A stretch of DNA of 64,000 nt, taken from contig NZ_SMMU01000001.1 of NCBI RefSeq assembly GCF_004339665.1, positions 1 to 64,000 of the forward strand, in the 5' to 3' direction. The translations under genes were made by a program, and so were the position numbers. This document shows positions 10,715-18,975 of the stretch, piece after piece (within the stretch, counting starts at the first letter, position 1; each line of letters begins with the position of its first letter). Under the pieces are notes generated by a model. The model worked only from the letters and a program-made list of their open reading frames with translations, searched no databases and was not told the DNA's origin. This DNA comes from Azotobacter chroococcum. Lineage in GTDB: Bacteria > Pseudomonadota > Gammaproteobacteria > Pseudomonadales > Pseudomonadaceae.

Positions 10715-11262
10715 CACCACCTCGACAGATAGAGGGTCATGCGGATGCGCCCCTCGAGTTCGGTTTCATGGATGGCCTTGCGCTTGAACTCGACATCTTC
10801 CAGCACCAGCGCCGGCACCTCGCTCAGCAGGCTGTGCAGGAAGCGGCGCAGCTGCGGATAGCCGGCGCGCACCGGCAGGAGGATGCGGTAGCGCGCCAGG
10901 CGGGTCTTCGGGTCGATGCCAAGCGAGTACTCGCCGCGCGCCAGCGACAGGTTCTGCGCCCGGGCCGCCGCGTAGATGCGGTCGATGGTCCCGCTTGCCG
11001 CCGGCTGCGCCGGCAGTTGGCGGTGGAAGTCGGCCAACTGCTGGCCTGGCCCCTGGGGCGGCAGCTCGACGCCCCGCTCGATGCGCCCCTGGCGCTCGCG
11101 GGCCGTCACGATCTGCCCGGCCAGCATCTCGCGCTCCTGCCAAGCCGGCCACAGGCCGAACAGCCCATGGCCGGCGACCAGCACCAGCAGCGCGGCGCCG
11201 CCAGCGCCCGGCCAGCCCAGCCGCCGCAGCCGCTCGCGGAGAATCAGCCTATGGACGGCCAT
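10714..11262 (-). CDS. PilO/GspM-like inner-membrane protein
   Basis: A 182-residue bitopic protein: a membrane helix at about 20-40 (GGAALLVLVAGHGLFGLW), a coiled region and a periplasmic ferredoxin-like fold ending EGRIRMTLYLSRW. This architecture and its place after the PilN-like gene match PilO or GspM, which form the inner-membrane alignment platform. It overlaps the upstream gene by 14 bases and abuts the downstream gene (TGATG). Sequence motifs are weak, so the assignment rests mainly on topology and order. Confidence 0.65.
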   Translation of the reverse strand: MAVHRLILRERLRRLGWPGAGGAALLVLVAGHGLFGLWPAWQEREMLAGQIVTARERQGRIERGVELPPQGPGQQLADFHRQLPAQPAASGTIDRIYAAARAQNLSLARGEYSLGIDPKTRLARYRILLPVRAGYPQLRRFLHSLLSEVPALVLEDVEFKRKAIHETELEGRIRMTLYLSRW

Positions 11263-11791
11263 CCGGCACCTCCCAGGTCGCCAGCAGGTTGAAGCGGATC
11301 GGCCGCTCGGCCACCTGGACGAGTACCTCGTGGTCGAGCAGGGACACGTCGCTCAGCCCATCGCTGTCCTCGAGGCGCTGGTGAAACTCCAGCATCGCCT
11401 CCAGGTTGCGCGCCTCGGCGCTGATCCGCAGCAGCCGCTTGCGCGCATCCGGGGTCAGGCCGAGCAGGGCGACATCCTTGAGCGGCAAGGACTCCAGGGT
11501 GGCGAACAGCCCGTTCCAGGGCAGGTTCAGCGCCGCCGAAACGCGGCGCATCTCCGCCAGGCTGGCCTGCTGGGCGAGGCTGTCGGCCTTCGACAGCGGC
11601 GCCTGGCGGACCTCGCCGCCCTGCCCCGGCTGCAGCCGGGCCAGCGCCTCGGCATCGCGCGCCCGGTCCGCATCGATCCGCTGCTGCAGCGTCCACAGCA
11701 CTCCGGCCAATAGCAGGCCGGCGGCCAGCAGCGCCCAGCCGAGCGGACTGGCGATGGATCTGCGCTGGAAATCGAGTTCGATCGGACGCAT
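11249..11791 (-). CDS. PilN/GspL-like inner-membrane protein
   Basis: A 180-residue protein beginning MRPIELDFQRR, similar to the short cytoplasmic N-terminal segment with which PilN binds PilM. A membrane helix (about 17-36) and a periplasmic alpha/beta domain follow. Order, size and topology support a PilN role in the alignment complex. It follows the PilM-like gene after a one-base gap and is translationally coupled to the PilO-like gene by overlap. Confidence 0.7.
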   Translation of the reverse strand: MRPIELDFQRRSIASPLGWALLAAGLLLAGVLWTLQQRIDADRARDAEALARLQPGQGGEVRQAPLSKADSLAQQASLAEMRRVSAALNLPWNGLFATLESLPLKDVALLGLTPDARKRLLRISAEARNLEAMLEFHQRLEDSDGLSDVSLLDHEVLVQVAERPIRFNLLATWEVPDGRP

Positions 11792-11792
11792 C

Positions 11793-12581
11793 TCAGCTCA
11801 CCGCCTGGGCCATGGCCTGCAGGGTATCCGCCGAGGCGCGCGGCAGTTCCAGGGCGTGCAGCCCGGCCGGCGGCGGCGCCGTGCGTCCCGGCGCATGCAG
11901 GTAGAACGCCGAACGCGCCGCGTCCTCCAGGCCCTGCAGCTCGCTCTCCCGCTCGACCAGCGCGAGCAGCGCGGCATCGTCGTCGCCGCCGCTCACCGAG
12001 CGCACGGCGGCCCAGCCTCCGGCGCGGGCCAGCAGCAGGCTGCTGCGCCCCGGCTCGGCCAGCACGAAGAGGAAGTCGCCCGCCGGCAGCTGCCCGGCGA
12101 AGCGGTTGAAGGCCGCCATCAGGTAGGGCTGCACCGAGCACAGGCGCAGCCCGGCATCCTTCGACAGGACCTGCAGGCGCTCCAGCAAGCCCCGCTCGAT
12201 GGCCGCCGCCAGCCGCGGCTGCCCGGCCGGTGCCGGCGACAGGCGCAGCAGCCAGTCGTCGGCCAGCGCGCCGTAGATCTCCTGGAAACGGAAGCGCGCA
12301 TAGGCCTCCAGCTCTTCCGGCGAAGCGAGCTGCTCGCTCCAGGGAATCAGCGCGAAGCGCACGAAGCGGCTGGACAGCAGCAGGTCCAGGCTGGCGCGCC
12401 GCCGGCCCTGCTCGCCGAGCAGGCGCTCGAGCGCCTGCGCCGCAGCGCTCCAGGCCGGTCCCTCGGCCGGGCCGTATTCGACGCCGCCGAGCAGTTCCAG
12501 CTCGCCGCGCCGCCGGCGGAACAGCGCCAGGCGCGTGGCGCCGAGCACGGCGATGCGCCGCTCAGCCAACGAAAGTGACAC
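11793..12581 (-). CDS. PilM-like cytoplasmic actin-fold protein
   Basis: About 262 residues, with no signal or membrane helix. It has the strand pattern of a reduced ribonuclease-H/actin-like protein (FVRFALIPW; FLFVLAEPGRSSLLLA), as in PilM or the cytoplasmic domain of GspL. It is shorter than usual PilM (about 350). The GTG start at 12579-12581 lies within the end of the ATPase gene but has GGAGG nine bases ahead. The role inferred is to bridge the ATPase to the PilN-like protein. Confidence 0.65.
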   Translation of the reverse strand: MSLSLAERRIAVLGATRLALFRRRRGELELLGGVEYGPAEGPAWSAAAQALERLLGEQGRRRASLDLLLSSRFVRFALIPWSEQLASPEELEAYARFRFQEIYGALADDWLLRLSPAPAGQPRLAAAIERGLLERLQVLSKDAGLRLCSVQPYLMAAFNRFAGQLPAGDFLFVLAEPGRSSLLLARAGGWAAVRSVSGGDDDAALLALVERESELQGLEDAARSAFYLHAPGRTAPPPAGLHALELPRASADTLQAMAQAVS

Positions 12582-14298
12582 GGTTGATCTCCTCCAGGGT
12601 GGTCCGTCCGCTGCGTACCAGCTCCACCGCCGAGCTGCGCAGCAGGCGCAGGCCGCGGCGGCGGGCCAGCTCCTTGATCTGCGAGATGGGCTGGCGCTCG
12701 ACGATCAGCTGGCGGATCTCGTCGTCGAGCAGCAGCAGTTCGGCGATCGCCTTGCGCCCGCGGTAGCCCGAGCCGCGGCAGCGCCCGCAGCCGCTGCCGT
12801 GGACGAAGCGGAAGTCGCCGACCTCGGCCGGGTTCAGCCCGGAGGTCAATAGTTCCTCCTCGCTCGGCTCGACGGGCGCCGCGCAGTCCGGGCAGACCAG
12901 GCGGATCAGGCGCTGGGCGAGCACCGCGTTGAGCGCGGAGACGAAGCTGTAGGGATCGACCTCCATCTGCACGAAGCGGCCGATCACGTCGAACACGTTG
13001 TTGGCGTGGATGGTGGTGAACACCAGGTGGCCGGTGAGCGCCGACTGCACGGCGATCTGCGCGGTTTCCGGGTCGCGGATCTCGCCGACCATGATCTTGT
13101 CCGGGTCGTGGCGGAGGATCGAGCGCAGGCCGCGGGCGAAGGTCAGGCCCTTCTTCTCGTTGACCGGGATCTGCAGCACGCCGGGCAGTTGGTACTCCAC
13201 CGGGTCCTCGATGGTGATGATCTTGTCCACCCCGTGGTTGATCTCGGTGATCATCGCGTACAGGGTGGTGGTCTTGCCGCTGCCGGTGGGGCCGGTCACC
13301 AGCACCATGCCGTAGGGCTCGGCGGCCAGCCGGCGCAGGATGCGCAGGGTGGCCTCCTCGAAGCCCAGCGCCTCCAGGCTGACGCCGCTGACTCGGTCGG
13401 CCAGGTCCTGCTTGTCGAGTACCCGCAGCACCGCGTCCTCGCCGAAGATGCTCGGCATGATCGACACCCGGAAGTCGATCTGCCGGCCGTGGATGCCGAC
13501 CTTGAAGCGGCCGTCCTGGGGCACCCGCTTCTCGCCGATGTCCAGCTCGGCGAGCACCTTGACCCGCGAGATCACCTGGTCGGCGATCTCGCTGCCCTGC
13601 ACCCGACCGATGGAGTTGAGCACCCCGTCGATGCGGTACTTGATCGCCAGCCCGTTGCCGGTCATGCCCAGGTGGATGTCGCTGGCGTGCATCTTCAGCG
13701 CGTCGTAGAGGGTCGAGTTGACCAGCTTGACCACCACGCTGGAGTCCTCGCTGATCCGCGCCAGCGAGAGGTTCTCCACCGCCTCGGCCTCGACCGCCCC
13801 GGCGGCGTCGGCGCCCAGCGACTCGACGGCGTGGTAGGCCTCCTCGTGGCGCGCCAGGTAGCCGGCCAGGTCGGCCGGATGCACCAGGTACAGCGGCGCG
13901 CCCTCCAGGCAGGCGTCGATCCAGGCCAGCCGGGCGTCGTCGAAGGGATCGGCGAACACCCCGACCTCGCGCTCGTCCAGGCGGACCACGGCGAATTCGC
14001 GCTTGAGCGCCTGGGCCAGCGCCAGCCGCTCGAACACCGGCCGGCAGGCGAACAGCGTCTCGCCGTCGAGCACCGGGTAGCGCAGGGTCGCCCCCAGGCG
14101 GCGGACGAACGCCTCCGGCGCCAGCCCGGCCAGCGCCTCCAGCGCCTCGAGCACCCGTCCGCCCTCGCTCGCCGCGCGCTCGCGGGCCTCGCGCAGCAGC
14201 GCCGCCTCGAGCCGCGCAGGGCGGGACTCGTCCACGCCGGCCGCATCCACACCGGGCAGATCAGCGCCGGCTGCGGATGCTGGAGAAAGACTGTCCAT
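12562..14298 (-). CDS. GspE/PilB-family secretion ATPase
   Basis: A 578-residue motor ATPase of the type II secretion/type IV pilus class. An N1E-like N-terminal domain is followed by the AAA+ core with Walker A GPTGSGKTTT, the Asp box around ITIEDPVEYQ, Walker B IMVGEIRDPETA and the His box LTGHLVFTTIHAN. A zinc-binding tetracysteine (CPDC...CGRC) is also present. ATG 14296-14298 follows GAGGAG; an in-frame TTG lies ten codons upstream. It is the first structural gene of the operon, 36 bases after the receiver gene. No GspF/PilC gene, the normal partner, occurs in the operon. Confidence 0.92.
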   Translation of the reverse strand: MDSLSPASAAGADLPGVDAAGVDESRPARLEAALLREARERAASEGGRVLEALEALAGLAPEAFVRRLGATLRYPVLDGETLFACRPVFERLALAQALKREFAVVRLDEREVGVFADPFDDARLAWIDACLEGAPLYLVHPADLAGYLARHEEAYHAVESLGADAAGAVEAEAVENLSLARISEDSSVVVKLVNSTLYDALKMHASDIHLGMTGNGLAIKYRIDGVLNSIGRVQGSEIADQVISRVKVLAELDIGEKRVPQDGRFKVGIHGRQIDFRVSIMPSIFGEDAVLRVLDKQDLADRVSGVSLEALGFEEATLRILRRLAAEPYGMVLVTGPTGSGKTTTLYAMITEINHGVDKIITIEDPVEYQLPGVLQIPVNEKKGLTFARGLRSILRHDPDKIMVGEIRDPETAQIAVQSALTGHLVFTTIHANNVFDVIGRFVQMEVDPYSFVSALNAVLAQRLIRLVCPDCAAPVEPSEEELLTSGLNPAEVGDFRFVHGSGCGRCRGSGYRGRKAIAELLLLDDEIRQLIVERQPISQIKELARRRGLRLLRSSAVELVRSGRTTLEEINRVTFVG

Positions 14299-14334
14299 GC
14301 GGCTCTCCTCGTTCGACACCAGCGCCAAGCGGCA

Positions 14335-14712
14335 CTACCGGGTACGTTCCCGGCGCGCCACCTGCGGCTTGCACACCACCCGGCCCAGATCGGCCAGCGG
14401 AAAGGGCTTGAGCAGGATGTTGACGATGCCGCGGTGCGCCGCGTCGTCGCAGACCGCCCCGCTCGGGTGGCCGGTCATCAGCACCCGCTCGCCGTCGTAG
14501 CGGCCGCGCAGGGCGTCGAGCAGCTGGAAGGCGTCCATGTCCGGCAGACAGTAGTCGAGTACCAGGATGTCCGGCCCGAAGCTCGCCGCCAGGGCAAGGG
14601 CGCCGGCCCCGTCGTGGGCGACGCGCACTTCGCAGCGCCTCGTTTCGAGATAGGCCTTGAGGTTCTCCGCAAGGACCGGCTCGTCCTCGACAAGCAAGAC
14701 TTTCCTGATCAT
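14335..14712 (-). CDS. Stand-alone response regulator receiver protein
   Basis: A 125-residue single-domain CheY-like protein: acidic pocket VEDE (8-11), phosphoacceptor Asp53 in ILVLDYCLPDMD, a Thr in LMTGH and the conserved Lys in LLKPF. There is no output domain, so it should act by protein contact. Its place as first gene of the secretion operon, 36 bases before the ATPase, suggests it controls assembly or motor activity, as receiver proteins do in some pilus systems. The cognate kinase is not adjacent. Confidence 0.85.
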   Translation of the reverse strand: MIRKVLLVEDEPVLAENLKAYLETRRCEVRVAHDGAGALALAASFGPDILVLDYCLPDMDAFQLLDALRGRYDGERVLMTGHPSGAVCDDAAHRGIVNILLKPFPLADLGRVVCKPQVARRERTR

Positions 14713-15035
14713 CGCCACGACGACTGACTCCCGTTCAGAAACCCGTGTCCACTTCCGAATTGCGAAAACGCGTACCCGATTCGGCACATGCACAGCCCGG
14801 GCCAGTCTTGATTTATTTATATCTGATTGATTTAACGGAAATTTTTCAAAATACCCGGTTCCCCAGATTCGGGGAAACAGCGCCGCTCCCCCCACTGCGG
14901 GGGATGGCCGCAGGCACCTTCGCTGCAACCTGTGGAGCGGCGCCGGACGCCCCCGCCTCTTTCCACCCGGACCACGACCTCTCGCCAATCCCATGCGCCA
15001 TACTGGCGCCATACGCAACAGCGGGAGCATGCGGC
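14713..15035. other. Divergent intergenic region, secretion operon/rnz
   Basis: No gene is seen in this 323-base stretch. It contains an AT-rich patch (about 14806-14852), a weak sigma-54-like site on the minus strand (listed separately) and two GC hairpins: TTCCCC/GGGGAA at 14859-14864 and 14871-14876, and a CCCCC/GGGGG dyad around 14886-14903. Promoters for both divergent units must lie here. Confidence 0.45.
14789..14804 (-). promoter_or_regulatory. Weak sigma-54-like promoter for secretion operon
   Basis: Read on the minus strand the site is TGGCCCGGGCTGTGCA. It keeps GG and GC at the RpoN spacing of ten bases but departs from the consensus TGGCACG-N4-TTGCA at two positions. It lies about 78 bases before the receiver-gene start. 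In GC-rich DNA such matches arise by chance, so confidence is low. Confidence 0.25.
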
Positions 15036-15168
15036 GTGGACCTGATATTTCTTCGGCACCTCCTCCGGGGCCCCCACCAGGGCCCGCAACGTCACCGGAC
15101 TGGCGCTGCAGGAGGAGACCGGCAAGGGCTGGCATCTGGTCGACTGTGGCGAGGCCACGCAGCACCAG
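15036..15168 (+). other. Out-of-frame 5' coding segment of rnz
   Basis: GTG at 15036 starts VDLIFL, the usual first residues of ribonuclease Z. At 15051-15054 (CTTC) there is one extra base; dropping it lets the frame run on as [19 protein letters not shown]... and [12 protein letters not shown]-like sequence directly into the main frame. In that frame a TGA at 15043-15045 and no start codon precede this segment. As written the first domain strand is therefore separated from the body of the gene: either a real frameshift or a sequence error. Confidence 0.7.
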
Positions 15169-16005
15169 GTGCTGCGCACGCCGCTCTCGTTGCACGAGCT
15201 GCGCGCGATCTTCGTCACCCATGTCCATGGCGACCACTGCTATGGCCTGCCCGGCCTGCTGGCCAGCGCCGGCATGCAGGGCAGAAAGGCGCCGCTGGAG
15301 ATCGTCGCCCCGGACGGTATCGAGGAGTGGGTCCGCACCACGCTGCGCCTCACCCGGACCTGGCTGGCGTTCGAGCTGAACTTCCACGCCGTCGAGTCCC
15401 TGGACGAATGGCGGGGCGGCAACCTGCGCGTCGAAGCCGTCGCCCTCTCCCACCGGGTACCCAGCTATGGCTACAGCTTCACCGAGGCCCGCCCGGACCC
15501 GCGCCTGGACATCGACAGACTCGACCGGCACGGCATCCCCCGCGGCCCGCTCTGGGGCCAGCTGGCCCGCGGCATCGACGTGCAGCACGAGGGCCGCACG
15601 CTGCGCAGCGACGACTACCTGATCTTCGGCCGCCCGCCCCGCCGCGTGGTGGTCGGCGGCGACAACGACCGTCCCGAGCTGCTGGCCGAAGCCTGCCGCA
15701 GCGCCCAGGTGCTGGTCCACGAGGCCACCTACACCCAGGCCGTCGCGAACGACGCCAGGGCCGACTTCGGCCACAGCACCGCCACCGCGGTCGCCACCTT
15801 CGCCCAGGCGGCCGGCCTCGCCAACCTGGTCCTGACCCACTTCAGCGCCCGCTACCAGGCCGATCCGAAACGCGGGCCGTGCATCGAGGACATTCGTGCC
15901 GAGGCCGCGGCGGCGTATCGGGGACGCCTGTTTCTGGCGGAGGACTTCGCGCGGTTCCGGCTGGTGCGGGACGGGGAATTGCAGCGGATCGAGTGCGGGC
16001 GTTGA
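15169..16005 (+). CDS. rnz: Ribonuclease Z (tRNA 3' endonuclease), 5' end frameshifted
   Basis: The intact frame gives 278 residues of a metallo-beta-lactamase-fold tRNase Z, which cleaves the 3' trailer of tRNA precursors. The zinc motif HVHGDH ([13 protein letters not shown]) lies near the start. Later metal ligands are in [16 protein letters not shown] and [10 protein letters not shown]. The flexible-arm/exosite region is in the middle. Family members of this type are about 320 residues; the missing 44 codons are present upstream from GTG 15036 but displaced by a single extra base near 15052. GTG 15169 is the first possible start in the intact frame, and a protein begun there would lack the first beta strands. 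Confidence 0.75.
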   Translation: MLRTPLSLHELRAIFVTHVHGDHCYGLPGLLASAGMQGRKAPLEIVAPDGIEEWVRTTLRLTRTWLAFELNFHAVESLDEWRGGNLRVEAVALSHRVPSYGYSFTEARPDPRLDIDRLDRHGIPRGPLWGQLARGIDVQHEGRTLRSDDYLIFGRPPRRVVVGGDNDRPELLAEACRSAQVLVHEATYTQAVANDARADFGHSTATAVATFAQAAGLANLVLTHFSARYQADPKRGPCIEDIRAEAAAAYRGRLFLAEDFARFRLVRDGELQRIECGR

Positions 16006-16033
16006 TGCGCTGCTGCAGCCGCCCCGACGGAGC

Positions 16034-16053
16034 ACGGCGCCAGCGCCGTTTTC
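16034..16053 (+). terminator. Intrinsic terminator after rnz
   Basis: A 7-bp perfect stem, ACGGCGC (16034-16040) and GCGCCGT (16043-16049), is followed by TTTT (16049-16052). It lies 29 bases after the rnz stop, between convergent genes. Confidence 0.65.
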
Positions 16054-16066
16054 CGTATCGAAGGGT

Positions 16067-17119
16067 CTATCCGCCCGCCATCGGAGCTCTTCGCGGCACC
16101 GGCGCGAACTGGATCGACAGCCTCCGCTTCGTGGCGAGGTTTTCCTCGATCTGTCCGGACAGGTAATAGACCCCTGCCAGCACCCCGGTGTCGGGGTCCC
16201 ACATCAGATCGGCCCATTTTTCCTTGAAGGCGGCGTTCAGGCTCTTGCGAAGCAGCGCCTCCATTTCCGGGCGCTCGTCCTCGCGCATCATGGCGCTGAT
16301 ACCCGCCACGCCCAGGGAAAGCACCGAGCCCACCGCCCGGCCGACCGCCATCGAAACAACGCTCGAGGCACTCCTGGTGGCGAGTTCGCTCATCAGTCTC
16401 TTGCTGGTCCGCCGCACGACCGGGGATATGTCCGCGTCCGATCTCCAGGCTCTCGCGCTGCCGGAAGTCGTGCGGATTCGCGCGACCAGGACCCCATAAG
16501 CCGGCAGCTTGTCGATCGGCTCGCTGTGGATGATCTGATGGACCGAAGCGACATGAGTGGGGGGCGGCCCCAGGGCGATCGCCGGAATGCCCTTGAGCCG
16601 GCGCTCGAATTGATCCTGGGGTACGCCGTAGCGCTGCGGGATTTTCCGGAGCAGCTCGCCGAGGAGCCAGACGTAGAACTTCATCGCCTTTTCCATGACC
16701 CGGTCGGGATCAATCTGCCGAGCGACGGGCTCCAGCACGCGACCGTGGTATTGCTCCTGCAGATAGATGGCCAGGCGATCCACGGCCGGATCCTGTTCCT
16801 TTCCTGCGTTCAGCCTGTACCAGCCCACCTTCATGGTCAGCCATTGCTGGGTCCAATAGCCGGAAAACCAGGGAATGAAATTCGTATCGGTGCGCTGGTA
16901 AACGAGGCCCATCCATTCCAGCATGACGTCGCGCGCGTAATTCGTGGTCTGCCTGGTCGCCTCCTTCGAGGCGGCGACGATGTCGCTATCGACCTTCCGC
17001 CAGGTACTTTCCGAAACCACGACCGGCGGCGGCTGCCGCCTGGGGGTATGGTCTCGCGAAGCGCACCCTGCCAGCATCACCATCAGCAAGGCGACACCCA
17101 AGGAGCGCCAGCTCAACAT
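16067..17119 (-). CDS. Hypothetical lipoprotein
   Basis: About 350 residues beginning MLSWRSLGVALLMVMLAGCAS, a clear lipoprotein signal with lipobox LAGC. No enzymatic motif is recognized. A region with a small-residue hydrophobic stretch (VVSMAVGRAVGSVLSLGVAGISAMM, about 255-280) could insert into a membrane, and the C-terminal part is mixed alpha/beta. An in-frame ATG 15 codons upstream would put an unusually long N-region before the signal helix, so the inner ATG was chosen, although it lacks a strong ribosome site. It converges with rnz. Function unknown. Confidence 0.6.
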   Translation of the reverse strand: MLSWRSLGVALLMVMLAGCASRDHTPRRQPPPVVVSESTWRKVDSDIVAASKEATRQTTNYARDVMLEWMGLVYQRTDTNFIPWFSGYWTQQWLTMKVGWYRLNAGKEQDPAVDRLAIYLQEQYHGRVLEPVARQIDPDRVMEKAMKFYVWLLGELLRKIPQRYGVPQDQFERRLKGIPAIALGPPPTHVASVHQIIHSEPIDKLPAYGVLVARIRTTSGSARAWRSDADISPVVRRTSKRLMSELATRSASSVVSMAVGRAVGSVLSLGVAGISAMMREDERPEMEALLRKSLNAAFKEKWADLMWDPDTGVLAGVYYLSGQIEENLATKRRLSIQFAPVPRRAPMAGG

Positions 17120-17421
17120 CGCAAGCGCCTGCAACGACAGCGGTGACGACCCGCCGCCGGGCATGTCTCGACCGGGACTTTCACTCTGCTCATGGGATTC
17201 GACAGCTCCGCAGACCTCGATGGACGGCCCTCCCTCCCAACACGACGAAGCGCATGCGGGGGGTCTTTGCGGCCCCTCCACGTCCCGACGCAATATCCGG
17301 CACGCTCGTCCAAGGCCCTTGAAGTATAGAGGGCGGGAACGGGCTCGAAGCCTTCCACGGGCAGGCACGGTTTCGACTCGCCCCGTAAGCGGCACGACCC
17401 ACTGCCCGAGGAGACCGCCGA
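17120..17421. other. Intergenic region before the lipoprotein gene
   Basis: About 300 bases between the unknown lipoprotein gene and the end of the oxidase operon. No convincing gene, repeat or terminator with a T-tract was seen. Short open frames here have neither ribosome sites nor recognizable products. Confidence 0.4.
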
Positions 17422-18975
17422 CTAGGGCTCGATCCGGACATAGCGCCCGGTGGGGACGAAACGCCCGGCGGCCAGATCGACGCCGACGATGTGCGCCCCC
17501 GCCGCGCCCACCCGCCGGCCCGGACCGAAGCCCAGGGGCGGGGTCACCCCGGTGTGCAGGGCGTGCAGGTTCTCGAGCTCTCGCAGCAGGCGTTCGCGGC
17601 TGGCGTCGCGGCCGGCGCGCTTGAGGCCCTCGGCGAGCAGCAGCGCCGCGCTGTAGGCGCCGATCTGCAGCGCCGGCTGCTGCCCATCGAGGCCGGCGCG
17701 CCGGCGCAGGGCTTCGAGCGCCTGCGCACCGGCGGGGCTGACGTCCGCCGGCAGCAGCGGATAGGCGAGAAACAGCCGCCCGGAGAAGGCCGCCGGCAGG
17801 CGCAGCGCCGCGCCGGCTATCTGCTGGGCGCTGGCGTACAGCCGCGGCGCCAGTCCGGCCTCGTCCAGCGCACGGCCCAGGGCGAGCAGCGCCTCCCCGG
17901 AGCCGAGGAAGAACAGCGCCTCGAGGTCCGCCGTCAGTGGCGCCTCGCCATCCGCCTGTGCCGCTCCGTAGTCGAACAGGCGCACCCGCTTCCAGCCATG
18001 CGCGCGCAGGCGAGCCGCCAGCGCCTCGGCCTGCCGGGCGGCCTCCGGCGGATGGGCGATCAGCGCCGGACTTTTGCCGGGCGGCGACTCGCCGGCAGCG
18101 AACCCGGCCAGGGCGAACAGCTGCTCGCGCAGCCCCGCCAGCGGTGCGAAGACCAGCCGGCTGCCCTCCTCGCCCGCCTCCGGCAGCGGCCCGATCAGCG
18201 GCACCCCACGCGGCGCCAGCAGCTCGCCGTAACGGCTGTCCAGCGCCGGTGCCAGCGGCGCCAGCAGGGCGAAGACATCGCGCGCCTCGAGCAGCCCGGC
18301 GAGCGCCGCCTCGGCCGAGGCGCGGTCCGGGCCGGGGTCGGCGATCACCAGTTCCAGACGGCGGCCATGGATGCCGCCGGCCTGGTTCAGCTCGTCGAGC
18401 GCCGCCTGCAGCAGCGCACCGACGGTTTTCCCCGCCGCGGCCAGCGGACCGGCGGACGGCAGCAGGGTGCCGAGGCGCAGCTGCACCTCATGCAGGCCGG
18501 GGTCGCGGTCTTCTTCGAGGCGCTTGAGATAGGCGCCGAGATTGGCCAGGTCGCGCCAGCTCATGACGAAGCGCGGCATCGCCGGGTCCAGGCGCTCGCC
18601 GGCCGGATCGAGCCCCTCGCCCAGCGCGCGGGCCAGGCTCGCCGCGTCGTAGGCGGGCCGGGCCGAGGTCAGGCGCCGCCAGGTGATCTCCGGCGGGCGG
18701 ACCGCCCCCTCGGGCCGGCCGCGCCCGTCGCGACCGTGGCAGCCGGCGCAGGGCAGCACGCTGGCCGGCATCGTGGTGCCGGCCGGCCCGACGCGCGCCT
18801 CGACCGGCGTGTCACCGGCGCCGAGCCCCTCCCGGTACAGCCGCCGGCCGGCGGCCTCCTCGGCCGTCAATGCGAGCGCTCCGGCAAGGCTCGTCCAGCC
18901 AAGCAGCAGGACGAGCAGACAGGCCCGCAGACGATGGCGCCCACCTGGGCGCCCGGGAGCCATCAAGAAGCCCAT
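17422..18975 (-). CDS. Cytochrome c / periplasmic-binding-protein fusion
   Basis: A 517-residue exported protein. The signal peptide (about 15-36) is followed by a class I cytochrome c domain with heme motif CAGCH (76-80) and a distal Met in the MPRFVMSW segment. From about residue 165 to the end is a type 1 periplasmic binding protein of the Leu/Ile/Val family (GIHGRRLELVIADPG; RVFLAYPLL-like segments). No transporter genes accompany it. It is the last gene of the MnxG-type operon, and its start overlaps the preceding stop by one base. Inference: electron acceptor or redox sensor linked to the oxidase. The fusion is unusual. Confidence 0.8.
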   Translation of the reverse strand: MGFLMAPGRPGGRHRLRACLLVLLLGWTSLAGALALTAEEAAGRRLYREGLGAGDTPVEARVGPAGTTMPASVLPCAGCHGRDGRGRPEGAVRPPEITWRRLTSARPAYDAASLARALGEGLDPAGERLDPAMPRFVMSWRDLANLGAYLKRLEEDRDPGLHEVQLRLGTLLPSAGPLAAAGKTVGALLQAALDELNQAGGIHGRRLELVIADPGPDRASAEAALAGLLEARDVFALLAPLAPALDSRYGELLAPRGVPLIGPLPEAGEEGSRLVFAPLAGLREQLFALAGFAAGESPPGKSPALIAHPPEAARQAEALAARLRAHGWKRVRLFDYGAAQADGEAPLTADLEALFFLGSGEALLALGRALDEAGLAPRLYASAQQIAGAALRLPAAFSGRLFLAYPLLPADVSPAGAQALEALRRRAGLDGQQPALQIGAYSAALLLAEGLKRAGRDASRERLLRELENLHALHTGVTPPLGFGPGRRVGAAGAHIVGVDLAAGRFVPTGRYVRIEP

